A stretch of 64,000 nucleotides of DNA, taken from NCBI RefSeq assembly GCF_013364215.1, contig NZ_CP054923.1:1860001-1924000 (forward strand), written 5' to 3'. A program made the translations under genes and the position numbers. A model generated the notes under the pieces. That model was not told the DNA's origin. It worked only from the letters and a program-made list of their open reading frames with translations, and did no database searches. Positions 35,908 through 43,730 of the stretch are shown one piece after another. Source of the DNA: Verrucosispora sp. NA02020. Lineage in GTDB: Bacteria > Actinomycetota > Actinomycetes > Mycobacteriales > Micromonosporaceae. Numbering within the stretch: position 1 is the stretch's first letter; each line of letters begins with the position of its first letter.

Positions 35908-36473
35908 GCAGCGTGACGAGCGTTGACCGACCGGGCGCCCCCGATCCCCACGCGCCCGCCACCCCCGCTCACCCGGAGGGCTACCCCGGTGGCTATCCGG
36001 CGGGCTACTACCCGCCGATCGCCGAGCCCGACCGCCTGACCCGCTTCGTCACGCGCTTGCACGAGCGCACCCCGCGCTGGGTGGTGCCGCTGGCCGCCGT
36101 CGGCTGCGTCGCCGCAGGCATCGGGTACGCGCTGATCAGCGATCCCACCCGCTCCGCGCCGGACGCGATCCCCAGCTGCCTGCTCAAACTCACCACCGGG
36201 CTGGACTGCCCGGGCTGCGGTGGCACCCGCGCCCTCTGGTACGTCCTGCACGCCGATCTGCCGGCCGCCGCCCGGCACCACTTCCTCTTCGTCTTCGCGT
36301 TGCCCTTCCTGGCGTACTTCTTCGTCGCCTGGGCCGGCAAGCAGGCGTTCGGCTGGCGACTGCCCGAGTTGCGCGTCGGCCCGAAGCTGGTCGGCGGCTT
36401 CCTCGCCGCCTGGCTGGCCTTCACGGTGATCCGCAACCTCCCCTGGCCCCCCTTCACGGCCCTCTACGTCTAA
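35904..36473 (+). CDS. DUF2752 membrane protein
   Basis: 189 residues. After a Pro/Tyr/Gly-rich N-terminal 60 residues ([12 protein letters not shown]) come three spans. Between the first and second is the DUF2752 signature [19 protein letters not shown], with a CPGCGG motif that could bind metal. GTG 35904 overlaps the upstream stop by 4 bp. Function unknown; the family is common as a short integral membrane protein in actinobacteria and Bacteroidetes. Confidence 0.85.
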   Translation: MSSVTSVDRPGAPDPHAPATPAHPEGYPGGYPAGYYPPIAEPDRLTRFVTRLHERTPRWVVPLAAVGCVAAGIGYALISDPTRSAPDAIPSCLLKLTTGLDCPGCGGTRALWYVLHADLPAAARHHFLFVFALPFLAYFFVAWAGKQAFGWRLPELRVGPKLVGGFLAAWLAFTVIRNLPWPPFTALYV

Positions 36474-36476
36474 CCC

Positions 36477-36621
36477 CCCCACCCCCACCACCCCCCACCT
36501 CCTGAATGAGTTGATCAAGAGGTTTGCGCCCTCCGGCCACCTCGTTCGTGACCGAAACCTCTTGATCAACGCGGCGGTGCACGCGGCGGGACACGTGGTG
36601 GGGTGGGTGGTGGGGGTGGGG
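36477..36621. repeat. Nested inverted repeats with G-rich arm
   Basis: Outer arms: a C-rich 17-mer at 36477-36493 and its perfect complement (GGGTGGTGGGGGTGGGG) at 36605-36621. Inner arms: GTTGATCAAGAGGTTT (36510-36525) and AAACCTCTTGATCAAC (36555-36570). The G-rich strand continues to 36640 with at least four runs of three or more G. This fills most of the 185-bp gap before thyX. Confidence 0.8.
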
Positions 36622-36645
36622 TGGGGGTGGTGGGGTGGGGCCAAC

Positions 36646-36651
36646 TACAGT
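36646..36651 (+). promoter_or_regulatory. Leaderless -10 box of thyX
   Basis: TACAGT, then 7 nt, then ATG 36659. It lies at the edge of the G-rich tract. Confidence 0.45.
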
Positions 36652-36658
36652 CGCAGGA

Positions 36659-37411
36659 ATGCCGGAGATGGTGCAGCCCCAGGTCAAGCTGATCGCGTGG
36701 ACCCACTTCGACCCGCCGGAGGACGTGCCGTGGTCGACCGACGCGGACGGGGGACAGGCGCTCGCGGAGTTCGCCGGCCGGGCCTGCTACCAGAGCTGGA
36801 AGAAGCCGAATCCGGCGACCGCCACCAACGCCGGATACCTCGCGCACATCCTGGAGGTCGGGCACCTCTCGGTGCTGGAGCACGGGTCGGTGAGTTTCTA
36901 CTTCAGCGGGGTCTCCCGGTCGTTCACGCACGAACTTATCCGGCACCGGCACTTCTCGTACTCCCAGTTGTCGCAGCGGTACGTGCCGGAGCGGGACGCG
37001 GCGATGGTGGAGCCGAGGGTGATCGCCGAGGACCCGGAGCTGCACAAGCGGTTCGTCGAGGCGGCCGAGGCGAGCGTGCGGGCGTACACCGAGTTGTTGG
37101 AGGGGTTGGAGCGGCACTTCGCCGACGAGCCCAACCCGACGTTGCGGCGCAAGCAGGCCCGGCAGGCGGCGCGGGCGGTGCTGCCGAACGCCACCGAGAC
37201 GCGGATCGTGGTGACCGGCAACTACCGTGCCTGGCGGCACTTCATCGGGATGCGGGCCACCGAGCACGCCGACGTGGAGATCCGCGAGCTGGCGGTGGAG
37301 TGCCTGCGGCAGTTGCAGCGGGTGGCGCCGAACGTCTTCGCCGACTTCGCCGTCTCGACTCTCGCCGATGGCACCGAGGTGGCGGCGAGCCCGCACATCG
37401 CGGCATCCTGA
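36659..37411 (+). CDS. thyX: Flavin-dependent thymidylate synthase
   Basis: 250 residues. ThyX makes dTMP from dUMP using methylene-tetrahydrofolate and FAD. The ThyX signature [14 protein letters not shown] (RHRxxSxxxxSxR) is at about residues 98-111, and [18 protein letters not shown] precedes it. A C-terminal FAD/dUMP-binding region contains [15 protein letters not shown] 36659 fits a leaderless -10; ATG 36668 is an alternative. The neighbouring dapA matches the Mycobacterium order thyX-dapA-rnj. Confidence 0.96.
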   Translation: MPEMVQPQVKLIAWTHFDPPEDVPWSTDADGGQALAEFAGRACYQSWKKPNPATATNAGYLAHILEVGHLSVLEHGSVSFYFSGVSRSFTHELIRHRHFSYSQLSQRYVPERDAAMVEPRVIAEDPELHKRFVEAAEASVRAYTELLEGLERHFADEPNPTLRRKQARQAARAVLPNATETRIVVTGNYRAWRHFIGMRATEHADVEIRELAVECLRQLQRVAPNVFADFAVSTLADGTEVAASPHIAAS

Positions 37412-37479
37412 GCGGGAGAGCACTCCGCTCACCGAGGGGTCCTGAGGCCTTCCCCGGCGGCCGACCGCCGGCCGTCCGC

Positions 37480-37485
37480 TAGGTT
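37480..37485 (+). promoter_or_regulatory. Leaderless -10 box of dapA
   Basis: TAGGTT, exactly 6 nt, then ATG 37492; no ribosome binding site. Confidence 0.6.
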
Positions 37486-37491
37486 GTCACC

Positions 37492-38418
37492 ATGACGCAC
37501 GACCACCTTGACACACCGGTCCGGGCGGCCTCCCGCCCCTTCGGACGAGTGCTCACCGCGATGGTGACCCCGTTCACCGCCGACGGTGCGCTCGACCTCG
37601 ACGGCGCCGCGCGGCTCGCGGACCACCTCGTGACCGAGCAGGGCAACGACGCGCTGGTGGTCAACGGCACCACCGGCGAGTCGCCGACCACCACGGACGC
37701 GGAGAAGGAACGCCTGATCCGGACCGTGGTGGAGACCGTCGGTGAGCGGGCCCGGGTGGTGGCGGGGGTCGGCACCAACGACACCCGGCACACCATCGAG
37801 CTGGCCGCCGCCGCGGAGAAGGCCGGTGCGCACGGGTTGCTGGTGGTGACCCCGTACTACAACAAGCCGCCGCAGGCCGGGTTGCTGCGTCACTTCATCG
37901 AGGTGGCCGACTCCACCGGCCTGCCGGTGATGGTCTACGACATCCCGCACCGCGCCGGGGTGCCGATCGAGACCGAGACGCTGGTCCGGCTCGCCGAGCA
38001 CGGCCGCATCGTCGCGGTCAAGGACGCCAAGAACGACCTGACCGCGACGAGCTGGGTGACCAGCCGCACGGACCTGGCGTTCTACAGCGGCGACGACGCC
38101 TCCACGCTGCCCGCGCTCGCGGTCGGGTGCGTGGGCGTGGTCGGCACCTCGACGCACTTCACCGGGGCCGACACCAAGCGGATGATCGAGGCGTACGACG
38201 CGGGGGACACCGCGTCCGCGCTCGCTCTGCACCGCCGGCTGCTGCCGTTGTTCACCGGGATCTTCCGGACCCAGGGCACGATCCTGGTGAAGGCGGGTCT
38301 GAACGCGTCGAAGCTGCCGGCCGGGCCGGTCCGGTCGCCGCTCGTGGAAGCCACCGAAGACGAGTTCGCCCAGCTGCGCGCCGACTGCGCGGCGGCGGGG
38401 CTACCGCTACCCGAATGA
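37492..38418 (+). CDS. dapA: 4-hydroxy-tetrahydrodipicolinate synthase
   Basis: 308 residues, a TIM-barrel aldolase. It condenses pyruvate with aspartate semialdehyde at the start of the lysine/diaminopimelate branch. Motifs: VNGTTGESPTT near residue 62, TPYYNKPPQAG near 118 (catalytic Tyr), YDIPHRAG near 145 and the Schiff-base Lys in VAVKDAKNDL near 178. It feeds DapB, encoded 5.6 kb upstream. It is followed after 52 bp by rnj, with GAGGTGA in the gap. Confidence 0.96.
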   Translation: MTHDHLDTPVRAASRPFGRVLTAMVTPFTADGALDLDGAARLADHLVTEQGNDALVVNGTTGESPTTTDAEKERLIRTVVETVGERARVVAGVGTNDTRHTIELAAAAEKAGAHGLLVVTPYYNKPPQAGLLRHFIEVADSTGLPVMVYDIPHRAGVPIETETLVRLAEHGRIVAVKDAKNDLTATSWVTSRTDLAFYSGDDASTLPALAVGCVGVVGTSTHFTGADTKRMIEAYDAGDTASALALHRRLLPLFTGIFRTQGTILVKAGLNASKLPAGPVRSPLVEATEDEFAQLRADCAAAGLPLPE

Positions 38419-38470
38419 TCAAACGACACGACGGACGCCGGGTGACGGCGTCGCAGAATGAGGTGAACGC

Positions 38471-40162
38471 GTGACCGAGGCGCACAACGAGGAGGCCCAA
38501 CTTCCCCCGCCGCTGCCGGAGGGCGGACTGCGGATAACCCCGCTCGGCGGGCTCGGCGCCATCGGCCGGAACATGACCGTCTTCGAGTACGACGGCAAAC
38601 TGCTGGTCGTCGACTGCGGCGTGCTCTTCCCCGATGTGGAGCAGCCCGGTGTCGACCTGATCCTGCCGGATTTCGGTCCCATCCTCGACCGGCTCGACGA
38701 CGTCCAGGCGATCGTGCTGACCCACGGGCACGAGGACCACATCGGCGCGGTGCCGTACCTGCTCGCCCACAAGCCGGACATCCCGCTGGTGGGTTCCCAG
38801 TTCACCCTGGCGCTGGTCGAGGCGAAGCTGGCGGAGCGGCGGATCCAGCCGTACACGTTGACGGTGCGGGAGGGCGGCCGGGAGCGACTCGGTCCGTTCG
38901 AGTGCGAGTTCTTCGCCGTCAACCACTCGATCCCGGACGCGTTGGCGGTGGCCATCCGTACGCCGGCCGGCCTGGTGCTGCACACCGGCGACTTCAAGAT
39001 GGACCAGCTCCCGCTGGACGGCCGGATCACCGACCTGGCCGGGTTCGCCCGGCTCGGCGCCGAGGGCGTGGACCTGCTGCTCTCGGACTCCACCAACGCG
39101 GAGATCCCCGGCTTCGTCACCCCGGAGCGGGAGATCGGCCCGGTCCTCGACTCGATCTTCGCCAAGGCGCGCGGCCGGATCATCGTCGCCTCGTTCGCCT
39201 CGCACGTGCACCGGGTGCAGCAGGTGTTCGACTCGGCGCTGGAGCACGGCCGCAAGGTCGCGCTGATCGGCCGGTCCATGGTGCGCAACATGGGCATCGC
39301 CCGCGACCTGGGGCTGCTCAACATCCCGGCGGGCCTGGTGGTCGGCCTGGACGAGGCCACGTCGATGCCGCCCGAGCAGATCGTGCTGATGTCCACCGGG
39401 TCGCAGGGCGAGCCGATGAGCGCCCTGGGCCGGATGGCCAGCGGCGACCACCGGCACATCACCATCGCCCCGGGCGACACGGTGGTGCTCGCCTCGTCGT
39501 TGGTGCCGGGCAACGAGACCTCGGTCTACCGGGTGATCAACCGGTTGGCCCGGGCCGGTGCCGTGGTGGTGCACAAGGACGTGGCCAAGGTGCACGTCTC
39601 CGGCCACGCGCCCGCCGGTGAACTGCTCTACCTGCTCAACGTGGTGCGGCCCAGCAACCTGATGCCGGTGCACGGCGAGTGGCGGCACCTGCGGGCGCAT
39701 GCCCGGCTCGGCATCGAGTCCGGGGTGGCGGCCGACCGGGTGGTGCTCTGCGAGGACGGCGACGTGGTCGACCTCGTGGAGGGCCGGGCCAGCCTGGTGG
39801 GACGGGTCAAGAGCCGGTACGTCTACGTCGACGGACTGGCCGTCGGTGACGTCAGCGAATCGCTGCTCACCGAGCGTCGCATCCTCGGTGACGGTGGGTT
39901 CATCGCCGCGACGGTGGTGGTGGACTCGGTGACCGGCAAGGTGGTCGCCGGGCCGACCGTCTCCGCCAAGGGTTTCTCCGAGGACCAGCAGGCGTTCAAC
40001 GCGGTGATCCCGTTGGTGACCGAGGCCCTGAACAGGGCCGCTGCGGACGGCATCACCGACCCGCACCAGCTCCAGCAGATCGTTCGTCGCACGGTGGGTC
40101 GGTGGGTCAACGACGCCTACCGGCGCCGGCCGATGATCGTGCCCACTGTCGTCGAAGTCTGA
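38471..40162 (+). CDS. rnj: Ribonuclease J
   Basis: 563 residues. RNase J is a metallo-beta-lactamase/beta-CASP nuclease with endo- and 5'-3' exoribonuclease activity. The zinc motif HGHEDHIGAVPY is near residue 86, the next His in VNHSIPDA near 155, HTGDFKMD near 175, LLSDSTNAE near 200, and the beta-CASP motifs A-C follow (SFASHVHRVQQV, STGSQGEPMSAL, SGHAPAGELLYLL, PVHGEWRHL). GTG 38471 follows GAGGTGA. Together with PNPase it is a main RNA-decay enzyme. Confidence 0.96.
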   Translation: MTEAHNEEAQLPPPLPEGGLRITPLGGLGAIGRNMTVFEYDGKLLVVDCGVLFPDVEQPGVDLILPDFGPILDRLDDVQAIVLTHGHEDHIGAVPYLLAHKPDIPLVGSQFTLALVEAKLAERRIQPYTLTVREGGRERLGPFECEFFAVNHSIPDALAVAIRTPAGLVLHTGDFKMDQLPLDGRITDLAGFARLGAEGVDLLLSDSTNAEIPGFVTPEREIGPVLDSIFAKARGRIIVASFASHVHRVQQVFDSALEHGRKVALIGRSMVRNMGIARDLGLLNIPAGLVVGLDEATSMPPEQIVLMSTGSQGEPMSALGRMASGDHRHITIAPGDTVVLASSLVPGNETSVYRVINRLARAGAVVVHKDVAKVHVSGHAPAGELLYLLNVVRPSNLMPVHGEWRHLRAHARLGIESGVAADRVVLCEDGDVVDLVEGRASLVGRVKSRYVYVDGLAVGDVSESLLTERRILGDGGFIAATVVVDSVTGKVVAGPTVSAKGFSEDQQAFNAVIPLVTEALNRAAADGITDPHQLQQIVRRTVGRWVNDAYRRRPMIVPTVVEV

Positions 40163-40233
40163 ACCGTTCGGTCCATCCGCCCGTACTCCGATCCGGCAGG
40201 CGTGCCCCGCGCCGGCCGGGAGGAGCATGGCGG

Positions 40234-41418
40234 ATGGACCGCAGACGATTGACAGCCATCGGTGTCGTGGTGGCGGCGCTGGGCGCGGCGGCGGCGGTGG
40301 CCCTGCCGTCCTTCGCCGGTGACGGCGGCGCGCCGAGCACCGCGCCGACCGGTCAGGCCGTGGCGGGCGCCGACGCGGAGGTGGTCGAGGCCATGCGTCG
40401 CGACCTGGGGCTGGACCAGGCGCAGGTCGCGGCGCGGCTGAAGACCGAACGCTGGGCCAGCGGGGTCGTCGAGCAGCTCCGGTCGGACCTCGGCGGGGAC
40501 TACGCCGGTAGCTGGCTGAGCGCCGACGGCGCCCAGCTCAACGTCGCGGTCGCCGACGAGGCCCAGGCACAGCGGGTACGCGCCACCGGCGCGGTGCCGA
40601 AGGTGGTGGAGCGTGGCGTCGGCCAGCTCGACGCGATCAAGACCCGGATGGACCGGACCGCCGGGCGGGCCGAGAACGTCTCCGGTTGGTACGTCGACGT
40701 CGCCACCAACACGGTGGTGGTGCTCGCCGCACCGGGTGCCGAAGCGGCCGGCTGGCGTTTCGTGGCCCGTGCGGGCGTACCCCGGCAGGCGGTCCGGATG
40801 GCCACCGAGGAGCAGCCGCGACTCTTCGCCGACGTCCGTGGCGGCGAGCCCTTCTTCGTCGGCGCCGGCCGCTGCTCGGTCGGGTTCGCGGTGGTCGGCG
40901 GCTACGTGACCGCCGGGCACTGCGGCCGGGTCGGTGCCCGGACCTCGGGGCCGGACGGCGAGTTGCAGGGTGTGTTCCGGGCCTCCTCCTTCCCCGGCGA
41001 CGACTGGGCCTTCGTGCAGGTCAACCAGAACACCCGGGTGCTGCCCGAGGTGACCGACTTCCGGGGCGGCATCGCCCGGGTCGCCGGCTCGCAGGAGGTG
41101 CCCGCAGGGTCGTCGATCTGCCGGTCCGGCTCCACCACCGGCGTACGCTGCGGCACCGTGCAGGCCCGCAACGCCACCGTCCGCTACCCGGAGGGACTGG
41201 TCAGCGGGCTGGTCCGGACGAACGTCTGCGCCGAGCCCGGTGACTCCGGCGGTTCGTGGATCTCGGGCAGCCAGGCGCAGGGCGTCACCTCCGGCGGCTC
41301 GGGCGACTGCGTACGCGGTGGCACGACGTTCTACCAGCCGGTCAACGAGATCCTGCAACGCAACAACCTGACGTTGCTCACCACGCAGAACTTCGCCACG
41401 TTGGGCAGCCGACGCTGA
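40234..41418 (+). CDS. Secreted alpha-lytic/streptogrisin-type serine protease
   Basis: 394-residue preproprotease. Residues 1-29 are a signal peptide (RRRLTAIGVVVAALGAAAAVALPSFA). A prodomain of about 165 residues follows (alpha-lytic type, with the VSGWYVDVATNTVVV block near its end). The mature S1E-like domain starts around residue 200, with catalytic His in VTAGHC, Asp in GDDWAFV and Ser in EPGDSGGSW. Six Cys could form three disulfides. ATG 40234 has GGAGGAG about 10 nt upstream. Extracellular protein degradation is the likely role. Confidence 0.93.
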   Translation: MDRRRLTAIGVVVAALGAAAAVALPSFAGDGGAPSTAPTGQAVAGADAEVVEAMRRDLGLDQAQVAARLKTERWASGVVEQLRSDLGGDYAGSWLSADGAQLNVAVADEAQAQRVRATGAVPKVVERGVGQLDAIKTRMDRTAGRAENVSGWYVDVATNTVVVLAAPGAEAAGWRFVARAGVPRQAVRMATEEQPRLFADVRGGEPFFVGAGRCSVGFAVVGGYVTAGHCGRVGARTSGPDGELQGVFRASSFPGDDWAFVQVNQNTRVLPEVTDFRGGIARVAGSQEVPAGSSICRSGSTTGVRCGTVQARNATVRYPEGLVSGLVRTNVCAEPGDSGGSWISGSQAQGVTSGGSGDCVRGGTTFYQPVNEILQRNNLTLLTTQNFATLGSRR

Positions 41419-41425
41419 TTCCCCG

Positions 41426-41462
41426 CCGGCCCGGTCGGACGCGTCCCGTCCGGCCGGGCCGG
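41426..41462. terminator. Bidirectional terminator between protease and YbjN-like gene
   Basis: CCGGCCCGG and CGGACG pair with CGTCCG and CCGGGCCGG around CGTCC, a 16-bp stem with a single mismatch, in the 55-bp gap between convergent genes. Confidence 0.75.
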
Positions 41463-41473
41463 CGCATGTCCGC

Positions 41474-43153
41474 TCAGGGCAGCGCGGCGACCGCCTCCGC
41501 GTACGCGACGCCCGTGCGGACCGCCGCGTCGACGAGGACCGTGACCTGTGCCGGGGCCACCCCGTACGCCAGGTCGGTGGTCACCTCGCCGGCCAGCACC
41601 AGTTCACCCTCGCCCGGATCGTGCACGTACGCGCTGGGCAGCAGCCGGTCCCGGTTCCACCCGTTGCAGAACGCGTACGCCTCGGCCCGACGGGCGGCCG
41701 GCAGCCGACGACCGGCGACCACCCGGGCGTGCAGGATCTCGCCGCGCTCCCCGGCCCGCCGGAACTGGATCACCGCGTCGCCCCAGCGCCCGAGCACGGT
41801 GCCGGTCGGGTCCAGGGCGTACCCGTCGCCCCGCCGGTCCAACGCCTCGGTGATCATCCGTACGGTCAGTGCACCTACCTCGTCCGCCGTCTGACCGGCG
41901 GAGTCGTCCGTCCTGACCTCGGCCCCGGTCCCGCTGCCGGTCGGCGTCGGGTCGCCGGGCCAGGGCTCGTCGTCCGGCTCGATCTCGTCCTCACCCGGCA
42001 GCGGCACCGGCTCGGCCAGCGGGCGTTCGGCCAGCCAGGCGGCGATCCGGCCGGACTGGTGGCCGGTGCCGTTGCGGGCGTCGAAACTGCCGGCGAGCGC
42101 GGTGGCGACGGCGAGCAGCTCGGTGCCGAGCGCGCTCACCGTGACCTGCGCCGCCGGCCGTCCCCGGTATGCCGGCCGGTGCACCGGGCGGTCGCCGTCG
42201 GCGGCGGCGCGGGCGCAGACCAGCGCACCGGCGGCGGTGAACTCCATCACCGACCGGTCGTCGTGCGGCTGGTCCAGCCGGGGCAACTGCGCGACCAGGA
42301 TCGCCAGCCCCTGCCCGAGGTGCCCGCCGAGGGCACAGAAGCGCAGGTGCGTGGCGAGGTGGCCGAACCCGTCGGGCTCGACCCGGTGCCGCCGGTACGC
42401 CCGGACGTGGGCGCGGGCCGCCCGGTGCGTCTCGCCGGCCCGCAGCCAGGGCAGCAGTGCCCCGGTCAGGGCCGCTTCGGGCTGGGCGGTGCAGCCGTCC
42501 GGACCGTCCAGCACGGACGCGACGGCGGTGAGCGCCTCCGTCCAGTCGCCCCAGCCGGCGAGCAGTTCGGCCTGGCGTACCGGCAGGCAGTCGGGACATC
42601 CGGCGGCCGGGTCGGCGGGCGCGGCCTGCCACCGGCGCAGCCAGTGCCGGGCGGCGGGCTCGTCGCCGAGATGGTCGGCGATCCGGCAGCGCACCTGCGC
42701 CACCACCGCGTCGTCCCGGTCCGCCGTCACCCCCGGGCCCGTGTCGGTGTCGAGGAGGTGGGCGGCCTGGTCGAGGCCGATGCGCGGGGTGCCGAGCAGG
42801 GCTTCGGCGGCGTACCGGCGGTAGCGGCGCAGCGTGTCGTCGTCGGGGTCGCCGGGGGTGGACCGGGCGCGGGCGGCGGCGTCGAGGCAGCGCCGGACGG
42901 GCTCGAAGAGCCGCCACCGCTCGCCGCCGCGCAGGTGCGTCTCGACCAGTTCGGACCAGGCGGCCCGGGCGGTGGCGGGGTCACCGGCCGCCTCGGCGCG
43001 GACGGCGACGCGTTCCACCTCGGCGATGCGCGCTTCGCCGTCCGGCATGTCCCGGGCGACGTGCAACGCGTCGGCGGGCCGTTCGCCGGGGACCGGCGCG
43101 GTGGTCCGGCTGCGCTGGCGGCCACGTCCGGGACCGGTCGGCCAGCCGGTCAC
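41474..43153 (-). CDS. Large protein with C-terminal YbjN-like domain
   Basis: 559 residues. Residues 25 to about 390 are helical, rich in Ala/Arg/Trp with TPR-like spacing (ATARAAWSELVETHLRGGERWRL, WGDWTEALTAVASVL); a CPDC pair near 180 stands out. An acidic linker (DEIEPDDEPWPGD) leads to a YbjN-type domain in the last 130 residues (WGDAVIQFRRAGERGEILHARVV, FCNGWNRDRLLPSAYV). YbjN domains resemble secretion chaperones and sensory folds. GTG 43153 overlaps the stop of the upstream YbjN gene. Function unknown. Confidence 0.75.
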   Translation of the reverse strand: MTGWPTGPGRGRQRSRTTAPVPGERPADALHVARDMPDGEARIAEVERVAVRAEAAGDPATARAAWSELVETHLRGGERWRLFEPVRRCLDAAARARSTPGDPDDDTLRRYRRYAAEALLGTPRIGLDQAAHLLDTDTGPGVTADRDDAVVAQVRCRIADHLGDEPAARHWLRRWQAAPADPAAGCPDCLPVRQAELLAGWGDWTEALTAVASVLDGPDGCTAQPEAALTGALLPWLRAGETHRAARAHVRAYRRHRVEPDGFGHLATHLRFCALGGHLGQGLAILVAQLPRLDQPHDDRSVMEFTAAGALVCARAAADGDRPVHRPAYRGRPAAQVTVSALGTELLAVATALAGSFDARNGTGHQSGRIAAWLAERPLAEPVPLPGEDEIEPDDEPWPGDPTPTGSGTGAEVRTDDSAGQTADEVGALTVRMITEALDRRGDGYALDPTGTVLGRWGDAVIQFRRAGERGEILHARVVAGRRLPAARRAEAYAFCNGWNRDRLLPSAYVHDPGEGELVLAGEVTTDLAYGVAPAQVTVLVDAAVRTGVAYAEAVAALP

Positions 43154-43617
43154 GGCCGCTCCGACCCGACGAGCCGGCCCACCTCGGCGGCCAGCCGGCG
43201 GCCGGTGGAGATGCCCCGGTCGAGCAGCCGGTCGAGCTGGTGCGGGGTGACGCCGCGTTCCAGGTCGGTGATCACCTCGCCGCAGACCCGGGCCCGTCCG
43301 GCGTCGTCGACGTGGACGAACGCCTTGGGCCAGAACAGGTCGTGGTTCCAGGTGTTGCAGAACTCGTGCAACCGGGGCACCTCGTCGAGGCCGAAGGCGG
43401 GCGTGGCCACGATGCGTACCTGGAGGATCTCGCCGTCGTCCCCGGCGCGCAGGAACCAGACGTGGCCCTCGGCCCACCGGCCGACCAGCGCACCCCCGTC
43501 GGCGGTGACGGGGTGGCCCCGGTGCGCCAACACGGCCGTGACGAGGTCGTGCGTCAACGGCCGCAGTGCCGACGGATGGCCGGCCAACGGTCCGTCCTCG
43601 AACTCCGGCGACGCCAT
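43150..43617 (-). CDS. YbjN domain protein
   Basis: 155 residues, a single YbjN-type domain: VLAHRGHPVTADGGALVGRW, VWFLRAGDDGEILQVRIVA and EFCNTWNHDLFWPKAFVHVDD. It is clearly homologous to the C-terminal domain of the next gene, including the shared FCN-W-D pattern. ATG 43617 is preferred because AAGGG lies 8 nt upstream; ATG 43632 would add five residues. A GTGA overlap with the 559-residue gene shows coupling, so the two related domains probably pair. Confidence 0.82.
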   Translation of the reverse strand: MASPEFEDGPLAGHPSALRPLTHDLVTAVLAHRGHPVTADGGALVGRWAEGHVWFLRAGDDGEILQVRIVATPAFGLDEVPRLHEFCNTWNHDLFWPKAFVHVDDAGRARVCGEVITDLERGVTPHQLDRLLDRGISTGRRLAAEVGRLVGSERP

Positions 43618-43718
43618 CGGGCACCCTTCCATGGGGCGAATATCACGGCACGCGGCGGTGGCCGCGCTGCGACACGCGGACGCGACCAGTAAGACCGGCG
43701 TATCCCGGGGCCCGCCGT

Positions 43719-43724
43719 TACGGT
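43719..43724 (+). promoter_or_regulatory. Leaderless -10 box of ftsK
   Basis: TACGGT, exactly 6 nt, then ATG 43731, without a Shine-Dalgarno. Confidence 0.5.
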
Positions 43725-43730
43725 GATGCT

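Noticed and set aside
36594..36640. CRISPR-like or coding origin of the GGTGG tract
   Set aside because: There are no spacers of uniform length, and frames through it give only Gly/Val/Trp runs without a start signal.
38252..40228. Long minus-strand frame opposite dapA and rnj
   Set aside because: RNase J and DapA motifs are complete on the plus strand; the antisense product is His/Asp/Val-rich shadow sequence.
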